NCBI RefSeq assembly: GCF_000317105.1
Contig: NC_019693.1
Location: 6,945,227 to 7,009,226 of the forward strand
DNA from: Oscillatoria acuminata PCC 6304
GTDB taxonomy: Bacteria; Cyanobacteriota; Cyanobacteriia; Cyanobacteriales; Laspinemataceae
Direction: 5' to 3'
DNA length: 64,000 nucleotides
Both the position numbers and the translations under genes were made by a program. Positions 35,498 through 44,985 of this stretch are shown in pieces (position 1 is the first letter of the stretch; every line of letters starts with the position of its first letter). The notes under the pieces were generated by a model. The model was not told the DNA's origin. It saw nothing but the letters and a program-made list of their open reading frames with translations, and searched no databases.

Positions 35498-37255
35498 TCA
35501 TTGGTACGACTTGACGTTCTGCATATCTTCAGCCGTCTTTTTATCGTGACAGTGCCGATGCAATAACTGTAGATTTCGGTATTCATCTTTACCTCCCATT
35601 GAGAGTGGCTGGATGTGGTCAACCTCCATCAAGTCTTCCATTGCGAAATATTGTCCGCAACGTGAACATCGGCCTGAGTGCTTTTTAAGCAATTTTGCTA
35701 CTCGCATTGGAACTTCTAATGAGGTTCCTCTTCTAGTTGCCCAATAACTCCAATTTCCGTCATACGGGGATGCTTCTGGCTTGACCAATGTATGCCTTGT
35801 AATTTGAGTATAGGAGTGTTTCCAGAGACTTAATCCGTCTTTTGCTTGAAACAGCCACTTCTCATTTCTTTCCTTTCCGTTTCCGATTTTAACCGTGACC
35901 TTATGGAAATATTTTCTCAGCTTTTCAAGGTTTGCCTGACCGCATCTTGATACTGTCCATGCCCTCAATTGTTGCCAAATATTATGGTCCATTTGGTTGA
36001 AGGTTTCCATTGAAACTACTCCTGAGTAGTAATTACTCCACCCTCTGATGATTGGGTTTAGTCTACTTATCAGAGCCGCTTGGGGTGCAGTTTTATGATT
36101 TTTGATGACACCCTTTAGCGCTTCACTGTGGGCTTTGATTGCTTTGGCGCTTGGCTTGATATGGGTTTTATGCCCGATTAGTCTGCTGTTTGCGCCTCCT
36201 GTTTTCCCGGACTTGTATTTACCTACTGGATATTGCCTGATGGTAAATCCGAGAAAATCAAATCCTGGTGTGACCTTTTCTCCATTTACTTCGATTTCTC
36301 TAAGTGTGTGGCATATTTTGGTCTTTTCAGGTTTAAGCTCAAGTCCTACAAACTTTAGCCAGTTTTCCAAAGCTATCTTGCATTGATTGATGATTTCAAT
36401 CTCTGGTGAGATTACTACGAAATCATCAGCATATCTGATTAAGGTGGCCTTGACTTTCTGACCTTTCCTTTTTGGATACAGTTCTTCGATTAACCTGGCC
36501 ATTCCATCCAATGCAATGTTGGCCAGGAGTGGACTTATTACCCCTCCTTGAGGTGTCCCGCTTTCAGTATCCTCAAATATGCCATTATCCACTACCCCTG
36601 CCTTTAACCATTGTTTGATTTGGCGACGGTGTTGTAAACAACAATCTAATTTGGACAGTAGGTATTCATGGTTAATCTTGTCGAAGCATTTGGTTATATC
36701 TGCATCTAGGACATAGTAACTGCCCTGATTTATGGATGCGTAGATACGACCTATTGCGTCGTGAGCAGAGCGTCCGGGTCGAAACCCATAGCTCGTCCCT
36801 TCAAACCTAGCTTCCCATTCGGGTTCTAAGGCTTGTTTAACCAAGGCTTGCTCGGCTCTATCTCTAATGATTGGGATACCCAATGGGCGCTTTTCATCAC
36901 GTCCTGGTTTGGGAATCCAAACCCTTCTGAGTGCTTTGGCTTTAGAGTGTTTACCAAGGTCCTTAGCAAGTTCGAGACGTTGTTTGGGTTTTAAGGATTT
37001 TACACCATCTATCCCTGCCGTCTTCTTGCCTTGGTTATCTTGGGTCACTTTCCTGACCGCTAAGAGCCTAGCGTAGTATGATGAAGTTAGAAGTTTTTGC
37101 AACCTTCTTGCTTTGGCATCCTGTCCCGATTTAGCCGCTTGGAAAATACGTTTTTGCAACTTAAATACTTTTCTTTGAACTTTTGTCCAAGGAATTGCGT
37201 TCCATGTTTCCGTAGTCTTTAAACTCGTTTTAACCGTATTCATTGCTACTGTCAT
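35498..37255 (-). CDS. ltrA: Group II intron reverse transcriptase/maturase
   Basis: The protein has 585 residues. The reverse transcriptase core shows RPLGIPIIRDRAEQ, GFRPGRSAHDAI, TPQGGVISPLLANIALD and the catalytic YADD in LIRYADDFVVIS. A maturase/thumb region follows, and a C-terminal HNH endonuclease: CSRCG...DHIQPLSMGG...LLHRHCHDKK. It splices and mobilises its intron by target-primed reverse transcription. All catalytic motifs look intact. Located in intron domain IV, upstream of domain V. Confidence 0.97.
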   Translation of the reverse strand: MTVAMNTVKTSLKTTETWNAIPWTKVQRKVFKLQKRIFQAAKSGQDAKARRLQKLLTSSYYARLLAVRKVTQDNQGKKTAGIDGVKSLKPKQRLELAKDLGKHSKAKALRRVWIPKPGRDEKRPLGIPIIRDRAEQALVKQALEPEWEARFEGTSYGFRPGRSAHDAIGRIYASINQGSYYVLDADITKCFDKINHEYLLSKLDCCLQHRRQIKQWLKAGVVDNGIFEDTESGTPQGGVISPLLANIALDGMARLIEELYPKRKGQKVKATLIRYADDFVVISPEIEIINQCKIALENWLKFVGLELKPEKTKICHTLREIEVNGEKVTPGFDFLGFTIRQYPVGKYKSGKTGGANSRLIGHKTHIKPSAKAIKAHSEALKGVIKNHKTAPQAALISRLNPIIRGWSNYYSGVVSMETFNQMDHNIWQQLRAWTVSRCGQANLEKLRKYFHKVTVKIGNGKERNEKWLFQAKDGLSLWKHSYTQITRHTLVKPEASPYDGNWSYWATRRGTSLEVPMRVAKLLKKHSGRCSRCGQYFAMEDLMEVDHIQPLSMGGKDEYRNLQLLHRHCHDKKTAEDMQNVKSYQ

Positions 37256-37925
37256 CCTTTCCTTGCATCTAAACCGTAACCTGTTAGCCTATCCATTCCA
37301 TTACCGAATGGCGTTTTGCTTCGGGTTACATCTCACCCCCTCAGTGCTGACGCTTACACTTATCACTACTTAGGTAATCGACCAATTACTAAGAGCATCT
37401 GAGGGGTTATAACGTTCCGTCTATGTGGGTGATTCGCTTTTAGGCTTGTCCTATCTCCCGGTGGAATTGAGGGTTTGTGTAGAGGAATACGAAAAGCCTC
37501 TACCTTTCCACGTATCCTTTTTGGATGCAGTGTTTCATCCCATTTCACTGCTCATTTTTTACGAGAGTTCAAGCCGGACATTCAGTTTCCTTAGCCATGA
37601 GCGATTGGCAGTGGTCTCTATTGTGGTGTTGGGCTACCTCTTAGAGCCTTCCGTTCCCCGCTTCAATCCTAGGGTCGTGACTCCTAAAACTGGGGGTGGC
37701 TATCGCCGTTGCACCTGAAAAGTGTTGCCAACAAATTATTGCACTACTCATCAGAACCCTGTGCCGTCCTACCTTGAGTACCAAATTGGTAACTCATTTG
37801 GACACGCATAGACAGTTATGAGGTCATCTGGGACGAGTCCCTTTATCTAACCCAAGGGGGGTTAAAGCCTCACTGGGGGTTATTTCAGGCATTTCAGCCT
37901 TATTTCACTCCCAAACGTTTCGCAC
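37256..37925 (-). ncRNA. Group II intron ribozyme 5' part (domains I-III)
   Basis: This non-coding stretch upstream of the maturase in the intron folds into domains I to III by position; I did not draw the full structure. Plus-strand frames found here are artefacts of the ribozyme. Confidence 0.75.
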
Positions 37926-38008
37926 TTCGTCATTAAATTTATCACCTTGACTAGTCTCTTTGCCAAATTGAGATGCTCCCGTTACTACGAACATTGGGAA
38001 GCATTATG

Positions 38009-39679
38009 TTAAATGCCGTGACTTTTGCCGATCACCCAGTGACGGCGGAAAAAACGGGCTAGGGATGACTCTTCTAAGGATAAATAGATGGGTCTGCCGT
38101 GGGGACAGGTGCGGGGGTTGCGGGTGCGTTGCCAGCGGTCTAAGATATCCTGCATTTGGGGTAAGGTGAGGGGGGTGCCGTTGCGGATGGCGCTGCGGCA
38201 GGCGGTGGCAACTTGGGCTTGTTGTATATCTCCCCCTAAGCTGAGTTCGATGAGGGCGTCGGCACAATCGTCCCGTTCTGCTAACAGTTCGGGGACGGTG
38301 CGAACAGCCCATAATTCGTTGCCAAAGGGTTGGATATCGAGTCCGAGGCGGTTGAGTTGTTCGAGTTGGGCGGGGGTGAGTTGATTGAGGACGATGGGGG
38401 GTTCGATGGGGACGAGTTGCCACCGATCGCAGAGTTGTTCGTATAAAATGCGCTCATGAGCGATATGTTGTTCTACTAACCATAATCCGTTGGGATGTTC
38501 GGCGACAATATACATTTGGCTGACTTGGGCGACGGCGCGCAGGTGCAGGGGTTGCGTCCGACTTCCGGAGGGGGAATTCTCCTCGGGGGTTCGGTTGACG
38601 TGATATGCGCCTTTTTCTTCGGAGGCTTTCAGGAGTTGGGTAACGCGGTGTTGGGCGGCGTCGGGGGTGGTTTCTGGATTTAACTGCAACCCTTGAGCGA
38701 TCGCCTCACTGATGCGTTCCTGCCATTGCTGGATATTCTTGAGATAAATTTCAGATTTGGCCGGATGGCGGTTCCAGTCGATTTGTTCTGGGGTAATTCG
38801 CAGATGCAGCAAACAAACCGGGTAGCGATCGCGGGGTAAGGTTCGGGCAAATCCAGCTATCAGGGTTTGTTCCAATTCCGGCGATCGCACGCAGCGTCCG
38901 TTTACTGCAACTTTGACCCAATCGGGACGTTGGCGATGGCAGCGATCGGGTAATCCCAACACCAGGGAGAGGGTTTCGGCGTCACTCACGGACAGGGTTA
39001 ATGCTTCTAAATCCCCAGTTTTGACCCCGCGCAGAATTTGGGGCAGAATCTGTTGGGCGCTTTGTCCCGGGGTAATTTTAAACCAAGGGCGATCGTCTTG
39101 TTCCACTTGCCAGAGTACATCAGGATGGCATAAGGCGATGTGCTGAATCATCTGCTGGATTGCGCGCAATTGTTGGGGGACCGAGGGCAACCCCTGACGC
39201 CGAGGTTTCCAGCGTTCAAACAAATCACAGACGGTAACGATTGTTCCTGGGGCGACTGCTGTAGGTTGCATTTGCACTACCTCACCTTGGGAACTGTAGG
39301 TCGCACACCATCCCTCACCTTCTGCGACTCGACTTTTAATTTCCAACTGGGACAACTGTGCTAAACTATGTAAAGCCTCACCTCTAAATCCCAGACTGGT
39401 AATGTTCCACAAGTCGTAAACATTGTGAATTTTGCTGGTACTGTGGGCCGTTGCCGCCTGTTGCAAATTCTGCAAATCCATCCCACATCCGTTGTCTGCC
39501 ACCCGCACGCGCCAGAGTTGGGGCCACACTGACACCGAGATCCGCGTTGCACCCGCATCTAGGGCATTTTCTACCAATTCCCGCAAAACTGCCGCTAGAG
39601 AGTCGATTACCTCTCCGGCAGCGATCAGATGGACGACATCTGGGGGTAGGGTTTGGATAATCCGTAACCCGGTTAGCAT
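38009..39679 (-). CDS. mutL: DNA mismatch repair protein MutL
   Basis: The protein has 556 residues. The N-terminal GHKL ATPase shows LIAAGEVIDSLAAVLRELVENALDAGA (read positions 17-43), DNGCGM and GFRGEAL. The C-terminal dimerisation domain has VEQHIAHERILYE, a changed form of the DQHA(x)2E(x)4E endonuclease motif (Asp to Glu, Ala to Ile), so nicking activity is doubtful. It couples MutS mismatch binding to repair. I chose ATG 39679 with AGGA upstream; a GTG at 39733 would add 18 unlikely residues. The region between (180-330) has the linker. Confidence 0.93.
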   Translation of the reverse strand: MLTGLRIIQTLPPDVVHLIAAGEVIDSLAAVLRELVENALDAGATRISVSVWPQLWRVRVADNGCGMDLQNLQQAATAHSTSKIHNVYDLWNITSLGFRGEALHSLAQLSQLEIKSRVAEGEGWCATYSSQGEVVQMQPTAVAPGTIVTVCDLFERWKPRRQGLPSVPQQLRAIQQMIQHIALCHPDVLWQVEQDDRPWFKITPGQSAQQILPQILRGVKTGDLEALTLSVSDAETLSLVLGLPDRCHRQRPDWVKVAVNGRCVRSPELEQTLIAGFARTLPRDRYPVCLLHLRITPEQIDWNRHPAKSEIYLKNIQQWQERISEAIAQGLQLNPETTPDAAQHRVTQLLKASEEKGAYHVNRTPEENSPSGSRTQPLHLRAVAQVSQMYIVAEHPNGLWLVEQHIAHERILYEQLCDRWQLVPIEPPIVLNQLTPAQLEQLNRLGLDIQPFGNELWAVRTVPELLAERDDCADALIELSLGGDIQQAQVATACRSAIRNGTPLTLPQMQDILDRWQRTRNPRTCPHGRPIYLSLEESSLARFFRRHWVIGKSHGI

Positions 39680-40060
39680 TTCGTTCCTAGAATTGGGTGG
39701 TAACAGAACTTCGTTCACTCCCGTTGGGGTCACTCCTCAAGCCGACTATTCAGTTCCTATTGTATCAGAAATCCGGGGCAATGATGGTTGATGCAACCTC
39801 CGCAAAAACTTGAATTGGAGGCGATCGGTTTGAGGGTTGTATTGAATCGGGGGATCAGATGGGATCAGGTGGATACCCGGAGTGGTGCGTTGGCGATCGC
39901 TGACCAATTCGGGATGCCCCTATGAGAGATACATGGGCTAGAATGCCCCTGCCGTAGCTACAAGCATGAATTATTGTTGCTAAATTCAACAGTTTCTGGA
40001 ACTCAATGCTTTAATAGAAGTCATCCTAGCGAATATAAAACACTTCTGGACCGATCGCCG

Positions 40061-43000
40061 ATGTCTTTAGAATTATTTGATGCTAGTTATTACCTCGCTG
40101 CCAATCCGGATTTGGCTGCTGTGGGAATTTCCACACCAGACCGACTGTACCGACATTTTCAAACCTCAGGTTTAGACGAAGGACGGGCTTTTTCCCCGTT
40201 TGTCAATCTTAATTATTATCGAGAACAAAATCCTGATTTAGCCTTTGGTGGATTCACCTCTAACAGCCAACTGTTAAGGCATCTTCAAGGGTGGGGGATT
40301 ACTGAGGGGCGGAGTTTCTCCCCCTTGCTTGATCTTAATTATTATCTGAATAGAAATCCCGACCTTAACTCGGCATTTGCGGGCAACCTGCAAGGGGCAT
40401 TTCAACATTTTTTGACGAGTGGATTTGCTGAAAATCGGCTATTTTCCCAATTTCTCGATTTGGACTACTACTTAGCGATTAATCCGGATTTAGCGCAAGT
40501 GTTAGGAGGCGATCGCCATGGGGCATTCCAACATTTGCTCAATACCGGGATTACGGAAGGACGTCGATATTTGCCCGGAGATCTCGGGGTGATCAATTCA
40601 TCTCACACTGTGGGAGCCGATCCCAATACTCGTCCCGTTGTCACGTCCCTCGATACCGAAGACTATTATAAGTTTCACCTGGATACCTTTAGCGATATCA
40701 GTGTCAAATTGGACGGCAGCAATGCCTCGGCGAACATTCAGTTAATTCGGGACCTCAATAAGAATGGGATTCCCGATGACGCGGAAGTGCAAGCGTCGAT
40801 CTCTGCCGAGAAAGCTCCCGTCTCACAACTCGATCGCTTTGCCACGCCACCGGGAACCTATTTTGTCAAAGTGTCGGAATTCCAAGGAGATACCGCTTAC
40901 CAGTTAAACGTCGCTGCCGTTCCCTCTAGCCGTCTGTTGCAAGCTCATCCCCGTAATACTTTAAATGAGGCATTATGGATTGGAGATGTCACCCGTCCTC
41001 AAGCGCAGCAAGGGTTTATTGGCAATAACAATTTCCAAGATTTCTATCGCTTTACCGTCAATTCCACCAGCGATTTACGTCTGTCCTTGAATAATTTAAG
41101 CGCTAATCTCCAAATTCAACTTATTCAGGACCGCAATGGGAATGGCATTATTGATATTGGAGAAATTGTTTCAACTCAAGCCAATACGACTGGCAATCTC
41201 ATTGATTTAAACGGGGATGGGAAAATTGATTTCATGGAGTATCTCAATTCCTTCCGACCCGTGGAAGAACCAGACCCCTTTCCTTCTACTGTTTATCTAT
41301 CGGGGTTGCAACCGGGAACCTACTTTGCCCGAGTTCTTCAGGTCGATGATCCGACGGCTTATGATTTAATGATCGAGTCTATTCCATCGGGAGTACCGGC
41401 ATCGGGAGCGAGAAATACGGAACCGATTAGTTTTGGGCAGATTGGGCCATTATTACGCGATCGCTTTGAAGTGGCAGACTTTATCGGCGAAGCTAATCCT
41501 TACGACTTTTATCAATTCGAGCTAGATCAAACTCAAAATATTGATATCAAGCTCCAAAGTTTAGAACAGCCTGCGGATTTTTTCTTGATGCAGGATATCA
41601 ACAATGATGAGTTCTTTACCTTCCAAGAATTTATTGCCTATCCCGGAGAGGAACCCACTCTGACGCCACAAATTAATCGGGTCCTAGGACCGGGAACGTA
41701 TTTTTTGGGTGTCGTTAACGTCGGCGGAAATACTCCCTATTTCCTCACCGTCGATAAAGCTGCTCCCACCCTGCCTTTTTCCGCAGCCGGAAATACTTTA
41801 GCGACTGCTGCCGATGTGGGACTGATATCCGAGGCGCAAGTCAAAAGTGATTTTTTGGAAAGCATTAATCCAGAAGACTATTATAAGTTTACCTTGGATT
41901 CTTTTCAAGAAGTGACCCTGTTTTTATATGACCTCGGTGGCAATGCTCAACTGTCTTTGATTGAAGATATCAATGGCAATGGGATTATTGACCCCGATGA
42001 AGTGATTGTGACTTCGGAATCTAAGGGTGCAGCTCAAGAATCAATTGAACGAACTTTGAGTCCGGGAACCTATTTTGTCCGAGTTAATACCATCCAAGGA
42101 GATACCACCTATAATCTCTGGTTAGAAGCGAATGCTCCAGAAATTACGCCGAATGGAGCAGGGAATGGAGTCGCCGATGCGTTGAACTTCGGCTTGCTCG
42201 ATCGCGTGCAGCGCACATCAGGAATCCTTGGACCCGAAAATCCTAATGATTTTTACCAATTCCAAATCGATCGCCCTCAAACCATCAGCCTATTTTTAGA
42301 TGGATTAAGTGCGAATGCCGATTTGTATTTAGTGCAGGACCGCAATTTGAATCAAGTCATTGAACCGGAGGAACTGGTTGCCCTTTCTACCCAAAAAGGT
42401 TCGACATTAGAACAAATTCACCTCACCCTAGATCCCGGAAACTATCAAATTTTAGTGTCTCAAGTGGGCGGTCCAACGGCCTATGATTTGAGTATTTCTC
42501 CCCAGCTTTTTAATCGCTCATCGGGTTATGGCATGGTCAATGCAGCAGCAGCAGTGGCAGCGGCAGTCGGGACTGAACCCTTCCCTGAAACACCGACTCA
42601 GGTTGGGTCAAATTGGGTTCCAGATATGGTAAATGCACCTGCCGTCTGGAATCAAGGTTATACCGGGGAAGGGGTGATTGTTGCCGTGATTGATGGGTAT
42701 TTAGATTATACGCACCCCCAGTTAGCTGGACGCATTTGGACTAACCCGAATGAAATCAACGGCAATGGCATTGATGATGATGGCAATGGCTTTGTGGATG
42801 ATATCATCGGCTGGAATTTCTTGGATGGCAATAATCAGATTAATCGCATTGATCCATTAGGCGGTCATTCCACCCATGTGGCGGGAATTATTGCTGGAAA
42901 TAATAATGGCATTGGCAATAGCGGAATTGCTCCCAATGCCACGATTATGCCGGTGGTGACATTGGGTACATTTTCAGGAACTTCAGACAATATTGCTGCC

Positions 43001-43513
43001 GGAATTCGCTATGCGGTGGATAATGGAGCGAGGGTGCTGAATTTAAGTTTGGGAAGTATTCGGGTTAATCCGGAGATTGAGGAAGCCCTCATTTATGCTC
43101 GGGAAAGAGGTGCTGTGATTGTTTCCGCTTCTGGAAATGATGGATTAAATTCCCTGGGAGGAGATCAACGTTTTAGTTCCGTCCGATATCCAGCCGCTCA
43201 TGCTACAGAATTGGGAATTGCTGTTGGTGCAGTCACTCGCGATCGCGAAATTGCTGACTTTACTAATCGTGCCGGTACGGATATTCTCAATTATGTTATG
43301 GCACCGGGAGAAGATATCTATTCCTCTGTGCCCATTAATACTTACGATTTCTGGAGAGGCACTTCAATGGCGGCCCCCGTTGTCAGTGGCATAGCGGCAC
43401 TGATGCTCAGTGCGAATCCCAATTTGACCCCCCAACAAGTGGAGCAAATTATTACCGGAACCGCCAATCCCAATGGTATTATTGAGGATGGTGCATTCGA
43501 TATCTTTGGTTAA
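40061..43513 (+). CDS. Subtilase (S8) with NPDL repeats and PPC domains
   Basis: The protein has 1150 residues. It opens with four ~45-residue repeats (YYLAANPDLA...HFQTSGLDEGR), like those of the PhoD-type phosphatase. Five prepeptidase C-terminal (PPC) domains follow (about 170-810), each with an EF-hand-like loop (DRNGNGIIDIGE, DINGNGIIDPDE). The S8 domain (about 845-1150) has the triad: Asp in AVIDGYLDYTHP, His in GGHSTHVAGI and Ser in GTSMAAPVVSGIA. It is probably an extracellular protease; no classic signal peptide is visible, so the repeats or PPC modules may direct export. ATG 40061 preferred; a TTG 29 codons upstream is possible. Confidence 0.93.
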   Translation: MSLELFDASYYLAANPDLAAVGISTPDRLYRHFQTSGLDEGRAFSPFVNLNYYREQNPDLAFGGFTSNSQLLRHLQGWGITEGRSFSPLLDLNYYLNRNPDLNSAFAGNLQGAFQHFLTSGFAENRLFSQFLDLDYYLAINPDLAQVLGGDRHGAFQHLLNTGITEGRRYLPGDLGVINSSHTVGADPNTRPVVTSLDTEDYYKFHLDTFSDISVKLDGSNASANIQLIRDLNKNGIPDDAEVQASISAEKAPVSQLDRFATPPGTYFVKVSEFQGDTAYQLNVAAVPSSRLLQAHPRNTLNEALWIGDVTRPQAQQGFIGNNNFQDFYRFTVNSTSDLRLSLNNLSANLQIQLIQDRNGNGIIDIGEIVSTQANTTGNLIDLNGDGKIDFMEYLNSFRPVEEPDPFPSTVYLSGLQPGTYFARVLQVDDPTAYDLMIESIPSGVPASGARNTEPISFGQIGPLLRDRFEVADFIGEANPYDFYQFELDQTQNIDIKLQSLEQPADFFLMQDINNDEFFTFQEFIAYPGEEPTLTPQINRVLGPGTYFLGVVNVGGNTPYFLTVDKAAPTLPFSAAGNTLATAADVGLISEAQVKSDFLESINPEDYYKFTLDSFQEVTLFLYDLGGNAQLSLIEDINGNGIIDPDEVIVTSESKGAAQESIERTLSPGTYFVRVNTIQGDTTYNLWLEANAPEITPNGAGNGVADALNFGLLDRVQRTSGILGPENPNDFYQFQIDRPQTISLFLDGLSANADLYLVQDRNLNQVIEPEELVALSTQKGSTLEQIHLTLDPGNYQILVSQVGGPTAYDLSISPQLFNRSSGYGMVNAAAAVAAAVGTEPFPETPTQVGSNWVPDMVNAPAVWNQGYTGEGVIVAVIDGYLDYTHPQLAGRIWTNPNEINGNGIDDDGNGFVDDIIGWNFLDGNNQINRIDPLGGHSTHVAGIIAGNNNGIGNSGIAPNATIMPVVTLGTFSGTSDNIAAGIRYAVDNGARVLNLSLGSIRVNPEIEEALIYARERGAVIVSASGNDGLNSLGGDQRFSSVRYPAAHATELGIAVGAVTRDREIADFTNRAGTDILNYVMAPGEDIYSSVPINTYDFWRGTSMAAPVVSGIAALMLSANPNLTPQQVEQIITGTANPNGIIEDGAFDIFG

Positions 43514-43520
43514 TTTTAAA

Positions 43521-43646
43521 GGGAGCATCTCAATTTTGCTTAAAAGCCCGATCTGAGCTAACCCCCCCCCTCCCCTCTTTCTCCCCCTTCCCTTTTAGGG
43601 AAGGGGGCTGGGGGGTTAGGTCTCTTGAACAAATTGAGATGTTCCC
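43521..43646. mobile_element. GGGAGCATC element, short copy
   Basis: Ends GGGAGCATCTCAATTTTG (43521-43538) and CAAATTGAGATGTTCCC (43630-43646) are inverted. The interior shares GGGAAGGGGGCTGGGGGGTTAG with the copy at 35152. No clear target duplication was found. Confidence 0.75.
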
Positions 43647-43694
43647 CAAAAATCTCTGTGCAATGCGATCGCCGATATTATTAGGAGTGTTAAC

Positions 43695-44213
43695 ATGAAA
43701 CGCAATTTTGTTATCTCCACTGTCTTGAGCTTATGTACAATCTTGGCGGTTGTGCCATCGACTGTGGCACAATCTGAGCAGAATATTGACCCGAACTGCC
43801 GGACCTGGTATCGTCGGGTGACGACGGAAGGGGGTGTGCTGAATGTGCGAGAGAGTCCAAATGATGGGAGAATCATCGGAACGGTTACGAATGGGACGGT
43901 GGTATTACATAATTCAGGCGATCGCACCGGGAATTGGTCAGAAATAATCGCCCCAGGTGGATTAACAGGTTGGGTTGCCGAACGCTTTCTGAGCTACCAT
44001 CATTATGGGAACCGTCGGTTTACCGGGACAATGCAGGTCAAAACCTTAGACGGGGGACCCGTTAACCTGCGATCGCCCAGTGGAGGTGTGTTTGGCAGTG
44101 TCCCCAACGGTACCCTCGTTACTGTAGAGGATAGTCAGGGCTATTTTGCCAATGTCACCACTCCGGAGGGTCGCCAGGGCCAAATCGTGACTCAATTTTT
44201 AATCTGCAATTAG
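43695..44213 (+). CDS. Secreted SH3b-domain protein
   Basis: The protein has 172 residues. A Sec signal peptide (MKRNFVISTVLSLCTILAV..., cleavage after about VAQ, residue 27) is followed by two SH3b-like repeats: GVLNVRESPNDGRIIGTVTNG and GPVNLRSPSGGVFGSVPNG. Such domains bind peptidoglycan or peptides outside the cell membrane. Cys residues in PNCRTW and LICN may pair. It stands alone between the subtilase and a small unknown gene. Confidence 0.9.
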   Translation: MKRNFVISTVLSLCTILAVVPSTVAQSEQNIDPNCRTWYRRVTTEGGVLNVRESPNDGRIIGTVTNGTVVLHNSGDRTGNWSEIIAPGGLTGWVAERFLSYHHYGNRRFTGTMQVKTLDGGPVNLRSPSGGVFGSVPNGTLVTVEDSQGYFANVTTPEGRQGQIVTQFLICN

Positions 44214-44314
44214 TCAGTCCTGCAAATACCAGAGTTCAAAACGGTGAAACCCTGAAGTGATCCAGACCAAATTGCCCTAAAATTTAGTTAACAACCTCCC
44301 TGGAGACTGATACA

Positions 44315-44512
44315 ATGGGACGAAAAGCTAAACTCAAAAAAATCAGACGGGAAGCGCCACCTCCAGGCGATGCACCCCCGGTTCAACCGGAGGAACCGAC
44401 TAATTTTGTGCGAGAAATGGACCATCAGGGTTATCACTTGAAACAAACTATCCCCGCGCCGGATATCCCCGAATCCCAACTGGAACCGAAAGCACAAAAC
44501 CCCAGACTGTAG
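44315..44512 (+). CDS. Small basic/proline-rich protein, unknown
   Basis: The protein has 65 residues, with a strongly basic N-terminus (GRKAKLKKIRRE), a Pro-rich middle (APPPGDAPPVQPEEP) and an ending PQNPRL-like tail. A good ribosome site (GGAGA nine bases upstream) supports it. I cannot assign a function; conserved small proteins like this occur in cyanobacteria but I am not sure of homology. Confidence 0.6.
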   Translation: MGRKAKLKKIRREAPPPGDAPPVQPEEPTNFVREMDHQGYHLKQTIPAPDIPESQLEPKAQNPRL

Positions 44513-44570
44513 CATCGCCTCGGGATTCAGGGTGGGGTTCCTGGATGGGTAAAAGTTCAGGACTGACTCA

Positions 44571-44729
44571 GGGAACTCCAAAAAATAAAATCTCCAAAAC
44601 GTTCGTTCGTAGGATCAACGGAGTAGCCCTGTTTCTTGTAGGGGCGCAATGCGCAGGCCCCAGGGGCGCAAGCATTGCGCCCCTACACTTTCAGTTGAAC
44701 GGTTGGATGATTTATATTTTGCAATCCCC
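44571..44729. mobile_element. GGGAACTCC-type MITE, copy 3
   Basis: Starts GGGAACTCCAAAAAATAAAA, ends TATATTTTGCAATCCCC. TCA lies on each side (44568-44570, 44730-44732). Interior hairpin GGGGCGCAATGC...GCATTGCGCCCC. It lies in the gap between two small genes. Confidence 0.85.
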
Positions 44730-44985
44730 TCAGCGATCGCCAGCAAGTGGGTTTCTAACTCGGCTTTGTGGTGGTTGAATCCCGATCGTGCGGTAGGAAA
44801 CCGAGTCAAAACTGGAGGTTTTTTGGATCAAACAGTTGGCTCTCGGTCCTCTTAAACCATACAATCAAGAAGGGAATCGCGCTCCTAAGCTCAGGGGACA
44901 GTTGCTGACCGTTCCTTTCACAGCAGGCGATCGCGACCTGACCCCACTCTAGGGTTGTTCTGCCGCACGATTTAAGGGTTTGATT
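44730..44985. other. Intergenic, 256 bp, nothing further seen
   Basis: Apart from a HIP1 site, no clear motif or gene is visible between the MITE and the next gene. Confidence 0.5.

Larger units (their letters stand above)
35402..37925 (-). mobile_element. Group II intron, complete (about 2.5 kb)
   Basis: On the minus strand the 5' boundary GTGCG (37925-37921) fits group II introns. The open frame at 35498-37255 lies in domain IV. Domain V is a 34-base hairpin at 35445-35478 (GAGCCGGATGAGGTGAAAGT...). Domain VI ends at about 35402 with a ...CCCCTAAT end. Flanking exon halves rejoin to AATAACGATTT-TCGTCATTAAATTT, like the intact repeat at 35330 and 46050. The insertion sits in intergenic repeat DNA, so splicing is not needed for a protein. 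Confidence 0.87.
35152..37980. mobile_element. GGGAGCATC element interrupted by the group II intron
   Basis: The left end GGGAGCATCTCAATTTTGCC (35152 onward) and right end GGCAAATTGAGATGCTCCC (ending 37980; read as GCCAAATTGAGATGCTCCC) are inverted. The flanks are GTTACTAT (35144-35151) and GTTACTAC (37981-37988), an 8-bp direct repeat with one change. Inside are a GTAGGGGCGTATTGC hairpin (35270-35321), a second hairpin CTTGGACAGGCG (35356-35389) and the group II intron. A related copy without intron lies at 43521-43646. Confidence 0.7.

Noticed and set aside
37425-37718. Plus-strand 97-codon frame
   Set aside because: It lies inside the group II intron ribozyme on the opposite strand; no domain or ribosome site.
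44615-44855. Frames in the 44.6-44.8 kb region
   Set aside because: They derive from the GGGAACTCC MITE hairpin.
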